NCBI RefSeq assembly: GCF_004123145.1
Contig: NZ_SDKC01000001.1
Coordinates: forward strand, 3,443,501 to 3,507,500
Direction of reading: 5' to 3'
DNA length: 64,000 nucleotides
DNA from: Blautia faecicola
GTDB taxonomy: Bacteria; Bacillota; Clostridia; Lachnospirales; Lachnospiraceae
Part shown: one piece after another, positions 42,616-50,759 of the stretch
Layout: the number at the start of each line of letters is the position of its first letter
Position numbering within the stretch: the first letter of the stretch is position 1
The notes under the pieces: model-generated
Database searches by the model: none
Told to the model about the DNA's origin: nothing
Seen by the model: the letters and a program-made list of their open reading frames with translations, nothing else
Position numbers and translations under genes: made by a program

Positions 42616-42647
42616 AAAGAATGTGCCTTGGCAATTTCCTGTAAAGT
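42616..42647. repeat. Deleted relative of repeat D
   Basis: AAGAATGTGCCTTGGCA joined directly to ATTTCCTGTAAAG reproduces the two ends of the ileS-leader insert (15028-15043 and 15135-15147) with the ~90 bases between them missing. Confidence 0.5.
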
Positions 42648-42648
42648 G

Positions 42649-42692
42649 AAAAAGATCCCGTACAGTTTTATCCTCACCTGTACGGGATCTTT
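42649..42692 (-). terminator. Terminator between the DUF5692-type gene and the ABC operon
   Basis: AAAAGATCCCGTACAG and CTGTACGGGATCTTTT form a 16-pair stem. It is symmetrical, so it works in both directions. It separates the hyp/flavoprotein unit from the organosulfur operon. Confidence 0.9.
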
Positions 42693-42706
42693 TCTATATG
42701 TTTTCT

Positions 42707-43744
42707 TTATTTTGCTCTCGCCATAGCCTCCTGATAATCTTTCGTATCCACGAAGATCTCTTCTTTCCATGGGTTCTTCTTCTGTGCTTTTGCTCTCTTT
42801 AATATATAAGCAAATACGAACACGTTCACAGCAAAGGATACTACCGAGATCAGTCCCTGTGCTGTCGGACTGGCAACGGTCGGCATGGTGCTTCCCATCG
42901 CTGCTGCGATACCGCCTTCACCGTAAACAGAGGTTACGGTTGTAAAGTGACTCGCATCCTGAAACAGCGGGAACACCTGCGCAAACATGCACCACAGTGC
43001 CAGGGTATTTGCACGGTTCTGGATCCAGCCGCCTTTATTCCACAGTGCTGCTGCGAAGGTCGGTGCCAGAAGCAGTGCCAGACCACAGTACCAGGAATGG
43101 GTCGGCAGGTTCAGGTAAGTATACTGGAAGTTCCAGATATCATAAGCCAGAACGTATACCCAGATCATATCCGGCCACAGCATATCCTGTTTGTTTTTGG
43201 AAGAATAGATACCCCACCATCCGGTCATACAAACAATATTGAAAAGCCCTGCCAGACCGTTCAGTACATTCCACCAGCCGCCGTACAGCCATACGCCTTC
43301 CGATGACATCCACCAGCCACCTGCCAGGGAACCTGCACGGATCGCAGATTCAAAGTCAGATGCCACTGCGATCAGGATGTTGATTGCTACGATCACAAAC
43401 GGAAATGCTTTGAACCAGTGTGCTTTTCCCAGTTTTCCCCAGTGGTACTTCAGGATCATGAATCCGATACATCCTGCGGTTGCCGCATACAGCTTCGCAT
43501 AGTGGAACCAGCTGTTCATATGTACGTAAGTATCATTGTTCAGCGCCCATTCCGCACCGGATGCTGCTCCGATATAGATCGCGATAAAGTACACAGACAA
43601 TACCGCCGGGAGCACCAGGAAACATGCGATTCCTCCCCATTTCGACCGCCTTGCGATCTCATTCATAATTACCAGTCCTGCAAAGACGAACAGCCAGCCA
43701 AGCAGCTGCCATCCTGCTGTTTCTCCATAAATCTGAAAAAACAT
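42707..43744 (-). CDS. Polytopic membrane protein, DUF5692-like
   Basis: 345 residues with about ten hydrophobic segments rich in Trp and Tyr (AGGWWMSSEGVWLYGGWWNV, CMTGWWGIY, IWNFQYTYLNLPTHSWYCG). I recall this as the DUF5692 family; no function is established. Conserved His and Cys in the membrane segments (THSWYCG) could bind metal or heme. It is the last gene of the tetR-hypB-flavoprotein-hypA unit, 32 bases after hypA, and might be an ion transporter or the membrane partner of the flavoprotein. Confidence 0.65.
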   Translation of the reverse strand: MFFQIYGETAGWQLLGWLFVFAGLVIMNEIARRSKWGGIACFLVLPAVLSVYFIAIYIGAASGAEWALNNDTYVHMNSWFHYAKLYAATAGCIGFMILKYHWGKLGKAHWFKAFPFVIVAINILIAVASDFESAIRAGSLAGGWWMSSEGVWLYGGWWNVLNGLAGLFNIVCMTGWWGIYSSKNKQDMLWPDMIWVYVLAYDIWNFQYTYLNLPTHSWYCGLALLLAPTFAAALWNKGGWIQNRANTLALWCMFAQVFPLFQDASHFTTVTSVYGEGGIAAAMGSTMPTVASPTAQGLISVVSFAVNVFVFAYILKRAKAQKKNPWKEEIFVDTKDYQEAMARAK

Positions 43745-43776
43745 ACACTCACTCTCCTTTTTCTTACGCGGAATCT

Positions 43777-44121
43777 TTATTCCACTTCTATTTCCTTAAT
43801 GTTAAATTCACTCCCCTGCAAAAGATACGTGTGTTCGCTGCCACAGTGCGGACAGATCTTTCCGTATTCTATGGTCGGATAGGTCTTCTCACATTCCTCA
43901 CAGTATGTAATCGCAGGAAGTGTCTCCACAATAAGTTCCGCTTCCTCAAACAGCGGCCGTTTCTTCGCCGCCCACGTCCAGCAGTTTAGCAGGTAAGATC
44001 CGATCACCGTCGAGACCTCCCCAAGTTCCAGCACTACCTTCCGTATTTTTTCCACTTCATTCTCCTTTGCCACCTTTTCCAGATGATCCATGATATGAAA
44101 GGTCACGCCAAGTTCATGCAT
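43777..44121 (-). CDS. hypA: Nickel-insertion accessory protein HypA
   Basis: Delivers nickel to [NiFe] hydrogenase precursors or urease in other organisms. The 114 residues start MHELGV, where the N-terminal Met-His-Glu binds nickel, and have a zinc site from CEEC (about 74-77) and CPHC. No other hyp genes except hypB and no hydrogenase subunit lie nearby. The residues after the zinc site (LLQGSEFNIKEIEVE) are typical. Confidence 0.9.
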   Translation of the reverse strand: MHELGVTFHIMDHLEKVAKENEVEKIRKVVLELGEVSTVIGSYLLNCWTWAAKKRPLFEEAELIVETLPAITYCEECEKTYPTIEYGKICPHCGSEHTYLLQGSEFNIKEIEVE

Positions 44122-44133
44122 ATCTGCATTCTC

Positions 44134-46920
44134 CTATTTCTTCTTCGCAAACTTCACTTTGATGGACTGTTTCACCATATTCGGAAGAATATACTTCAGT
44201 TTATCCTCAGATGCCCGCATCACAGACGCTCCCGGAATCTCTCTGTGCAGATGAATAGCATCAAAGACACATTTTGTGGTACATACTCCACAGCCGATAC
44301 ATTTATTCGGATCCACCACAGAAGCTCCACAGGACAGACAACGGGAAGTTTCTGCTTTCACCTGTTCTTCCGTCAGGCTGTGAGACAGATCACGGAAGGT
44401 CGCTGCCTGCGCTTTTTCATCTGCTTTCGCCGGGATCTGGCGTTTGGATGTATCGTAACTGTCCACGGAAATATTGTTTTTATCCAGCTCCACAAAATCA
44501 CGACGGTTTCTTCCGATGGTCAGGGTACAGTTTTCATGTACATAACGGTGCAGGGAAATCGCACCCTCCCGTCCTGCTGCGATCGCATCGATGGCAAATC
44601 TCGGTCCTGTATACACATCTCCGCCGACGAAAATATCCGGTTTCGAGGTCTGATAGGTCAGTTTGTTTGCCAGTGCGCCGCCGTTCGGCCGTCTCTTCAG
44701 ATCCAGATTATCCAGCATATTGCCCCATTCGATCGCCTGTCCTACGGAGAAGATCACATGCTTACACGGTATGGTCACGGTCTGTTCTTCATCGTATTCC
44801 GGTGAAAATCTTCCCTGTTCATCCAGTACACGGATACATTTTTTAAATACCACACCGGCCACTTTTCCGTCTTCTTCCAGCACTTCTTTCGGTCCCCAGC
44901 CGCAGTTCAGCTCGATACTTTCTTCCAGTGCTTCCGCAATCTCTTCCTTACTTGCCGGCATATTTTCCCGCTGTTCCAGACAGAACATGGAGATCTTCGC
45001 ATCCACACAGCGACTGCTGATTCTTGCCGCATCGATGGCTACATTACCACCGCCGACAACCACAACATCACCTTCAAGCGCAAAGCTTTCTTTCGCTCCC
45101 GCTTCCCGCAGGAAATCAACGGCTGCATAAGTACCTTTTGCATTTTCTCCTGTGATACCCGGTTTTCTTCCACGCTGGCATCCGATCGCCACGTAGAAAC
45201 CTTTGTATCCCTGTTCACGCAGCTCTTCGATCGTAATATCTTTTCCGATCTCCACGCCACAGCGGATCTCCACGCCAAGCTCCCGAATCACATCGATCTC
45301 TGCTGCCAGAAGATCTTTTTCTAATTTATAGGAAGGAATTCCGTAACGAAGCATACCGCCCGGTTCCTCATTTTTCTCGAAAATAGTCGGTTTGTATCCG
45401 GTCAGCGCCAGATAATATGCACAGGAAAGTCCCGCCGGACCGGCACCGATGATGGCGATCTTCTCATCAAATCCACCTTTCAGGGACGGAATCGTCTTTT
45501 TCGGGATATATCTCGTCTCCGCATTCAGGTCACGTTCTGCCAGGAATCGTTTTACTTCATCGATGGCTACCGCCTCATCGATGGTTCCTCTGGTACATGC
45601 ATCCTCACATCTGCGGTTACATACATGTCCACAGACTGCCGGTAACGGATTATCCTTCTTAATTAATGCCAGTGCGTCATCATAACGTCCTTCTTTTGCC
45701 AGTTTCAGATAGCCCTGTACGGCAACATGCGCCGGACAGGCAGTTTTACATGGTGCAGTACCGGTATCGTAACAATTGATCCGGTTCACATCACGATAAT
45801 TATGGGACCACATATGCTCACCCCACGGCTGCTCAGACGGAAGAGGGATCCGCGGATATTGCACTTCGCATCCCTCTTTGTCACACAGCTTCTGACCCAG
45901 TTTTACCGCACCTGCCGGACAGAATTCCACACATTTTCCGCAGGCTACACAGTTGGCTTTTTCTACTTTCGCCACGTAAGCGGAACGGGACATATTCGGG
46001 GTGTTAAAGAGCTGGGAGGTACGCAGTGCATAACAGACATTCACATTACAGTTACAAATCGCAAAGATCTTATTTGCACCATCGATGTTTGTAATCTGGT
46101 GCACAAATCCGTTGTCCTCTGCTGCCTTCAGGATCTCCAGTGCTTCCGCTTTGTCGATATAGCGTCCGTCTTTCTGTGTTTCCACTACATAATCTGCCAT
46201 ATCTCCGACGGCGATACACCAGCCTTCCGGATCGTCCGCGCAGCCCTCTCCGTGGGTCAGGCGGGAACGACGGCAGGAACACGGGCTTGCCGCGTATTTT
46301 CCCTCATATTTGTTCAGCCAGTGGGAAATATGTTCCAGATCTACGGATTCATTTTCCATCTCGATTGCTTTTTCCACCGGGATAACATGCATACCGATAC
46401 CGGCACCGCCTTCCGGCACGAACGGTGTGATCTTCTCCAGCGGCAGACGGGACATATGTTCAAAGAAAGTTCCCATCTCCGGGTTAGAGTCCAGGATGTT
46501 TGCGTTCATGTTGAAAAATTCTGCACATCCCGGTACATACATCGGTAACACATACTGTTTTTCGTGCTTCGGATTCTCCCAGTTGTATTCCAGAAGACCT
46601 TTTCTTGACATTTCTTCCAGCAGCGCTTCACATTTTTTCTCTTCCAGACCGGAGAGTTTCACGATCTCTGCCAGTGTCTTCGGTTTTCTCACACCAAGTT
46701 TTACTGCCAGTTCTGCTTCCTCATCGGTAAGCACGCCGGCAAGTCCCCAGTACTCCGGATCGTTTCTGGTAATCTTTTTCAATCCCAGTTTCTGTGGAAT
46801 CCGGTCTGTGATCTTTTTGCCCAGTTTCGCGATCGGCTCCCGGAACGGTTCGTTCGGATCCGGGGTGAATTCCGGATAGACATAATCCGGATACAGCTCT
46901 TTATCCAGTTCTTTCTTCAT
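44134..46920 (-). CDS. Large Fe-S/FAD oxidoreductase (GltD-like) with ferredoxin domains
   Basis: 928 residues. An N-terminal winged-helix-like part (TDEEAELAVKLGVRKPKTL) precedes a cysteine-rich section (YAASPCSCRRSRLTHGEGC, AICNCNVNVCYALR) and a ferredoxin motif CVACGKCVEFCPAGA. Then comes the GltD fold: FAD motif IIGAGPAGLSCAYYLALTGY, NADPH motif VVVGGGNVAIDAARIS, and FVGGDVYTGPRFAIDAIAAG. A C-terminal [4Fe-4S] site CIGCGVCTTKC ends it. Such proteins feed electrons from NAD(P)H to partner enzymes. ATG 46920 has GGAGG six bases upstream; the frame is open to 47022. Partner unknown. Confidence 0.85.
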   Translation of the reverse strand: MKKELDKELYPDYVYPEFTPDPNEPFREPIAKLGKKITDRIPQKLGLKKITRNDPEYWGLAGVLTDEEAELAVKLGVRKPKTLAEIVKLSGLEEKKCEALLEEMSRKGLLEYNWENPKHEKQYVLPMYVPGCAEFFNMNANILDSNPEMGTFFEHMSRLPLEKITPFVPEGGAGIGMHVIPVEKAIEMENESVDLEHISHWLNKYEGKYAASPCSCRRSRLTHGEGCADDPEGWCIAVGDMADYVVETQKDGRYIDKAEALEILKAAEDNGFVHQITNIDGANKIFAICNCNVNVCYALRTSQLFNTPNMSRSAYVAKVEKANCVACGKCVEFCPAGAVKLGQKLCDKEGCEVQYPRIPLPSEQPWGEHMWSHNYRDVNRINCYDTGTAPCKTACPAHVAVQGYLKLAKEGRYDDALALIKKDNPLPAVCGHVCNRRCEDACTRGTIDEAVAIDEVKRFLAERDLNAETRYIPKKTIPSLKGGFDEKIAIIGAGPAGLSCAYYLALTGYKPTIFEKNEEPGGMLRYGIPSYKLEKDLLAAEIDVIRELGVEIRCGVEIGKDITIEELREQGYKGFYVAIGCQRGRKPGITGENAKGTYAAVDFLREAGAKESFALEGDVVVVGGGNVAIDAARISSRCVDAKISMFCLEQRENMPASKEEIAEALEESIELNCGWGPKEVLEEDGKVAGVVFKKCIRVLDEQGRFSPEYDEEQTVTIPCKHVIFSVGQAIEWGNMLDNLDLKRRPNGGALANKLTYQTSKPDIFVGGDVYTGPRFAIDAIAAGREGAISLHRYVHENCTLTIGRNRRDFVELDKNNISVDSYDTSKRQIPAKADEKAQAATFRDLSHSLTEEQVKAETSRCLSCGASVVDPNKCIGCGVCTTKCVFDAIHLHREIPGASVMRASEDKLKYILPNMVKQSIKVKFAKKK

Positions 46921-47028
46921 TTTCATCCTCCTACACAGCGCCAGCCTTCTTATCTCCTTTCGGACAGACCGTCCGATATCGCTGAGTTTGAATAGCCGAC
47001 ACTTCCCTTTTGTCACTGTCATATCATC

Positions 47029-47703
47029 TCAGACACCGGTTTTCCATGCATTTACCTGCGCAGCCAGCCACTCGGCCCACGCATCCATGCCTTCCCCTGT
47101 CTTCGCACTGATTGGAAATACTTTCGCCTGTGGATTTCTCTGATGGATATACTCTTTCACCTGTTCCATGTCAAAATCAAAATAAGGCAGTACATCGATC
47201 TTGTTGATCAGCACCGCATCACAGATCCGAAACATCAGCGGATATTTCAGCGGTTTGTCATGTCCCTCCGGTACGGAAAGGATCATCACATTTTTCGATG
47301 CGCCCGTATCAAATTCTGCCGGACAGACCAGATTTCCCACATTTTCCAGGATCGCCAGATCCACATCGTCCACGCCAAGACCCTCCACACCCTGTCGGGT
47401 CATCTCCGCATCCAGGTGGCACATACCCCCGGTATGCAGCTGGATCGATTTGGCCCCTGTTTCTGCAATCGCCTTTGCATCCACATCCGAATCGATATCT
47501 GCCTCCATCACACCGATCCGGAACCGATCCCTTAACCGCTCGATTGTTCCTTTCAGTGTTGTAGTCTTTCCGGATCCCGGTGAAGACATCAGATTCATCA
47601 GAAATACTCCCTGTTCTTTTAACTCCCGGCGAAGGTTATCCGCCTGTCGGTCATTATCTGCAAATACGCTCTCCTTGATCTCAAGGACTCTTACCTCTTT
47701 CAC
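47029..47703 (-). CDS. hypB: Nickel-delivery GTPase HypB
   Basis: 224 residues with P-loop MSSPGSGKTTTLK, switch regions ADIDSDVDAKAIAETGA and QLHTGGMCHLDAEM (conserved Cys-His metal site), and NKIDVLP. It lacks the His-rich nickel-storing N-terminus. GTG 47703 overlaps the tetR stop codon (GTGA), so translation is coupled. The TTG six codons in is a possible alternative. Confidence 0.92.
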   Translation of the reverse strand: MKEVRVLEIKESVFADNDRQADNLRRELKEQGVFLMNLMSSPGSGKTTTLKGTIERLRDRFRIGVMEADIDSDVDAKAIAETGAKSIQLHTGGMCHLDAEMTRQGVEGLGVDDVDLAILENVGNLVCPAEFDTGASKNVMILSVPEGHDKPLKYPLMFRICDAVLINKIDVLPYFDFDMEQVKEYIHQRNPQAKVFPISAKTGEGMDAWAEWLAAQVNAWKTGV

Positions 47704-48257
47704 GCTTCTCTTATCCCTTTCATGATAATCTGTACCATCTCTTCTTTTCCCTGTTCGTAGGTCAGCCCGTTCTTGTAGAGAATATCACTCTCCAGAAAGC
47801 AGGTTACCGTTCCCCGGATCATCGCCATAACGACCGGTTTCGAGATATCCTTCCGGATCTTTCCTTCTCTTATCCCCTTCTCCAAGTACTGTTCAGCAAG
47901 TGCCCAGCCCTGATTGACTGCTTCCATCAGGTACTTGTACTGTTTCGGATATTTCTGTGCCAGTTCGAAGATCCTGCTCAGCCCAATATTATAATATTTC
48001 GTAGGAAGCGCACAAAACAGCCGCTCCAGCTTCTCCAGCGTATCCAGGCTGCCATCCCGCTCGATCTCCTCTCTCATCTCGGTAAAGTCCCCGGCATATC
48101 GATCCGCGATCGCCACCAGAACTTCCTGCTTGCTCTCGAACACGGTATAGATGGTTTTTTTACTGATCCCCAACGCTTTCGCTACATCATTCATCGTAAA
48201 TTTCAAACCATTTTTCGTAAATTCCTCGATGGCCGTATCAATGATTTTTTCTCTCAT
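47700..48257 (-). CDS. TetR-family transcriptional regulator
   Basis: 185 residues. N-terminal helix-turn-helix TMNDVAKALGISKKTIYTVFESKQ is clear; the ligand domain is not recognised. ATG 48257 has AGGAG six bases upstream. A TTG at 48281 would add eight residues, overlapping that ribosome binding site. It heads the hypB-flavoprotein-hypA-DUF5692 operon and probably regulates it. Its promoter lies inside repeat C. Confidence 0.9.
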   Translation of the reverse strand: MREKIIDTAIEEFTKNGLKFTMNDVAKALGISKKTIYTVFESKQEVLVAIADRYAGDFTEMREEIERDGSLDTLEKLERLFCALPTKYYNIGLSRIFELAQKYPKQYKYLMEAVNQGWALAEQYLEKGIREGKIRKDISKPVVMAMIRGTVTCFLESDILYKNGLTYEQGKEEMVQIIMKGIREA

Positions 48258-48298
48258 TTTTCTCTCCTGTTTTGAATACAATCATATGTCAGCGAAAA

Positions 48299-48406
48299 GA
48301 AACCCGGAAACCCAAAATAGTTTTCTGGTTTCCATTATTGTAGCATGGTGGGTGACTGTTGGTCAATTTGGCATAATTGACAAAAATTTCACATTGTTTT
48401 TATGCA
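48299..48406 (-). repeat. Repeat C copy 1, carrying the tetR promoter
   Basis: Minus strand: TGCATAAAAACAATGTGAAA and TTTTTGTCAA, then TTGACC (48361-48366) with TACAAT 18 bases further (48337-48342), then a hairpin starting GGAAACC. The same order of elements and much of the sequence recur at 60044-60151. In this copy the promoter drives the tetR operon. Confidence 0.75.
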
Positions 48407-48490
48407 AAAGAGCGTTCACAGCTTTACAAAATTATTTGAAATATGGAATAAAGCAAAAGATATGTCTCTTAAAATGTGATACTAAAACTT

Positions 48491-48775
48491 CTATAGATTA
48501 AATAAATCGCTATGTGTACCCGTGCGGGTAAGTGCAAGGACGAGAATATCATTTTCATAACGATAAATCAGAAGCCAATCCGGCTGAATATGGCACTCTC
48601 TGTGTCCAGACCATTCACCGGATAAAGGATGATCCTTATGTCTCGGATCTAATGGCTCACCATTGGCGAGTCTGGTAACAACATCTTTTAAAAGATCCAT
48701 GTTCAGTCCTCGCCGTCTGGCCAACTTGTAATCTTTTTTAAATTGTGTCGTGTTTTTTATTTCGTATCTGGTCAT
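48491..48775 (-). CDS. YafQ/RelE-type mRNA interferase toxin
   Basis: Toxin of 94 residues of the RelE/ParE superfamily. The YafQ pattern is visible: LSGEWSGHRECHIQPDWLLIY with the catalytic His and Asp, and THSDLF with His near the C-terminus. It overlaps the antitoxin gene by four bases (ATGA). Active, it would cleave ribosome-bound mRNA. Confidence 0.9.
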   Translation of the reverse strand: MTRYEIKNTTQFKKDYKLARRRGLNMDLLKDVVTRLANGEPLDPRHKDHPLSGEWSGHRECHIQPDWLLIYRYENDILVLALTRTGTHSDLFNL

Positions 48776-49053
48776 TCATCAAGGTCTGCAAAAAATTTAT
48801 CTACATCATGATACCCTTTCACTGTAGCATCTTTTGCAATCCTTTCTGCCTCAAGCATTGCTGAGACGGTTTCCTGACTCGGGGAACCTTCTGTTATTTT
48901 AAAAGGTATTCCTCTTTCACGCAAAGACTGACGAACAAAAATATTAAACGCTGTGCTGAGATTCATACCAAGTTCCTCATAAAGAGCTTCCGCAGCAGCC
49001 TTTACCTTACTGTCCATACGAATACAAACATTACTGGTTGAAGATTTCGCCAT
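48772..49053 (-). CDS. RelB/DinJ-type antitoxin
   Basis: 93 residues with the ribbon-helix-helix start STSNVCIRMDSKVKAAAEALYEELGMNLSTAFNIFV and the RGIPFKI phrase typical of DinJ. It binds the toxin and represses the operon. GGAGAAG precedes ATG 49053. Promoter TTGATA-17-TACAAT on the minus strand (49083-49111). Confidence 0.92.
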   Translation of the reverse strand: MAKSSTSNVCIRMDSKVKAAAEALYEELGMNLSTAFNIFVRQSLRERGIPFKITEGSPSQETVSAMLEAERIAKDATVKGYHDVDKFFADLDE

Positions 49054-49082
49054 ATAACTTCTCCTTTCTTATTTATATTCTT

Positions 49083-49111
49083 ATTGTATAGTATTTGCAC
49101 AAAATTATCAA
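49083..49111 (-). promoter_or_regulatory. Promoter of the toxin-antitoxin pair
   Basis: Minus strand TTGATA (49106-49111) and TACAAT (49083-49088) with 17 bases between. ATGCATTG and TACAAT repeats nearby may be antitoxin sites. Confidence 0.6.
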
Positions 49112-49192
49112 TGCATTGTATATATTTTCTTTATTTACTTAACACTTTGGATATTACAATTCCATTTTATTAAGCTTATCATATTTTGCGTA

Positions 49193-49240
49193 ACAAAAAA
49201 GATATCTGGAATGTTTATTTACCGACATACCAGATATCTC
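49193..49240 (-). terminator. Terminator downstream of the GH127-like remnant
   Basis: AGATATCTGG and CCAGATATCT form a ten-pair stem, followed on the minus strand by TTTTTTG. It marks the end of the phosphoester/ABC operon. Confidence 0.88.
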
Positions 49241-49255
49241 TTTCCCTCTATTACT

Positions 49256-49812
49256 CTATTTGTGTACCCACGGCATCTCCGTCATCCGCAGATTTGTGTA
49301 TCCATACGGCTGCAGTTCTTTGTCTTCTGCCTCCCCGAGCGCCGTTCTTCCCTCCGGCACTACCGCGCAGATTCCGTTTTTCTCCTTCCATAAAACCTTC
49401 GCCATCTTCGTCCGAAGTTTCACCGGAGGATGTTCGACAGAGAATGGATATTCACCGATCTCTCCCTGTATCAGTTCCAATTCATCCGAACAGAATCCAT
49501 AATTCCAGTTCGAAACCGGGGACATTTCGTAATCGCAGTATGGTGCTTTTCTTTCCACACCGTCCCGGATGTATTCCAGTTTTTCTACTCTCGCCTCGAT
49601 CGGCACGCCAGCGGAATAAAACCATCCAGCCAGTAAGGCACTCTCTCCCATCCGTCCTTATCCCCGCCGATCCACTTGCTGTCTCTGATATCCGGCCAGA
49701 TCAGATCCAGATGCCCGGATAACCCTTCCGCCTGGATCTCAAGCTGACGCCTCAACCATCCTTCCGGCTTTATCTCTTTTGTCGTTAAAAATGAAAATTC
49801 AGGTTTTCGCAT
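49256..49812 (-). pseudogene. GH127/DUF1680-like glycoside hydrolase, internally deleted
   Basis: The N-terminus from ATG 49812 (MRKPEFSFLTTKEIKPEGWL, then DLIWPDIRDSKWIGGDKDGWER and PYWLDGFIPLA) is typical of beta-L-arabinofuranosidase-like proteins. After about 73 residues the frame ends near 49590, and the C-terminal part (ARVEKLEYIRDGVERK to MPWVHK) continues in another frame from about 49651. Family members exceed 600 residues, so the middle, including the active site, is lost. It is the last gene of the ABC/phosphoesterase operon, so the locus may once have handled an arabinose-containing substrate. Confidence 0.8.
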
Positions 49813-49905
49813 ACTTTTACCCCCACAGTAACTTTGCCCAATACAATTTGTTTGTAACTGTAGCAATTATAGCATCTATCCGACTCATCCGACAGCGATT
49901 TTCTC

Positions 49906-50739
49906 CTAAAAACCCACTTCCATCCCGTCCCATGCAACTTCAAAATTATCCACAGCTGCAAGTTCGGTCATTTCCCGGTAAAGCATCTGACCGTTATGCG
50001 AAAAATGCACACAGATCCATCTGGTATCCGGAGTTGTACATCCCAATTCCTCCAGTCTTTTTTTCACAGCAACATTGTCTTCATAATTCATATGGCTGAA
50101 ATTCGAAGGGGTCCTGCCCATCGTACAATCCAGACTGACGCAGTCCAGCGTTCTGCCTTTGAGAAATTCCCAGACCTCATCGTAAAACATGCTGCTGTCA
50201 TTTCCATAAAGGATTGTTTTCCCGTTATGTTCGATCAGATAGATGAGTGCTGTTTCTGTCCGCATATGTCTGGATGGCAGTGGATATATGGTATAATCTT
50301 CTATCTTAAATTTTTCAAATGGAGTCAGTTCATGAAACTGCATATAGTTCCAGACTTCGGGAACAGAAAATCGGTCGGAAAATTCTTTTAAAAGATTTCC
50401 GACAACAGAGTTTCCATAGATATGTAACACTTTCGCTCCCATATCATGCCCATACTCGGACATACGCATCAGCAGATCAAACGGATAAAAATGATCATCA
50501 TGAGAATGTGTGATCAACAGATGCTCAATACTGGAAAAATCCATATTATAGTGCAGAATGTGAAGGTAACTGTCTGCCGGAAAATCAATTAACAGCTTTT
50601 CGTCAATGATCGCCTGCGAGCGGGTTCTGATTTCCCTCCCGCCTCTTTTTCTGGCTTCCTTACAAATATCACATCGGCAGAACAATGCAGGAATCCCTTC
50701 TGCAGCCGCTGTCCCAAGATATTTTATTTTCATATTCAA
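49906..50739 (-). CDS. Metallo-beta-lactamase-fold hydrolase, PhnP-like (copy 1)
   Basis: 277 residues. Start MNMKIKYLGTAAAEGIPALFCRCDICKEARK with a CxxC pair as in PhnP, metal motif LLITHSHDDHFYP (H-x-H-x-D-H), further ligand His in PSRHM, Asp in LYGNDSSM and His in CVHFSHNG. PhnP cleaves cyclic phosphodiesters. A paralogue lies at 60168. It follows the PHP phosphoesterase gene by 20 bases. Confidence 0.85.
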   Translation of the reverse strand: MNMKIKYLGTAAAEGIPALFCRCDICKEARKRGGREIRTRSQAIIDEKLLIDFPADSYLHILHYNMDFSSIEHLLITHSHDDHFYPFDLLMRMSEYGHDMGAKVLHIYGNSVVGNLLKEFSDRFSVPEVWNYMQFHELTPFEKFKIEDYTIYPLPSRHMRTETALIYLIEHNGKTILYGNDSSMFYDEVWEFLKGRTLDCVSLDCTMGRTPSNFSHMNYEDNVAVKKRLEELGCTTPDTRWICVHFSHNGQMLYREMTELAAVDNFEVAWDGMEVGF

Positions 50740-50759
50740 AGCTCTCCTTACTCTTCTAT

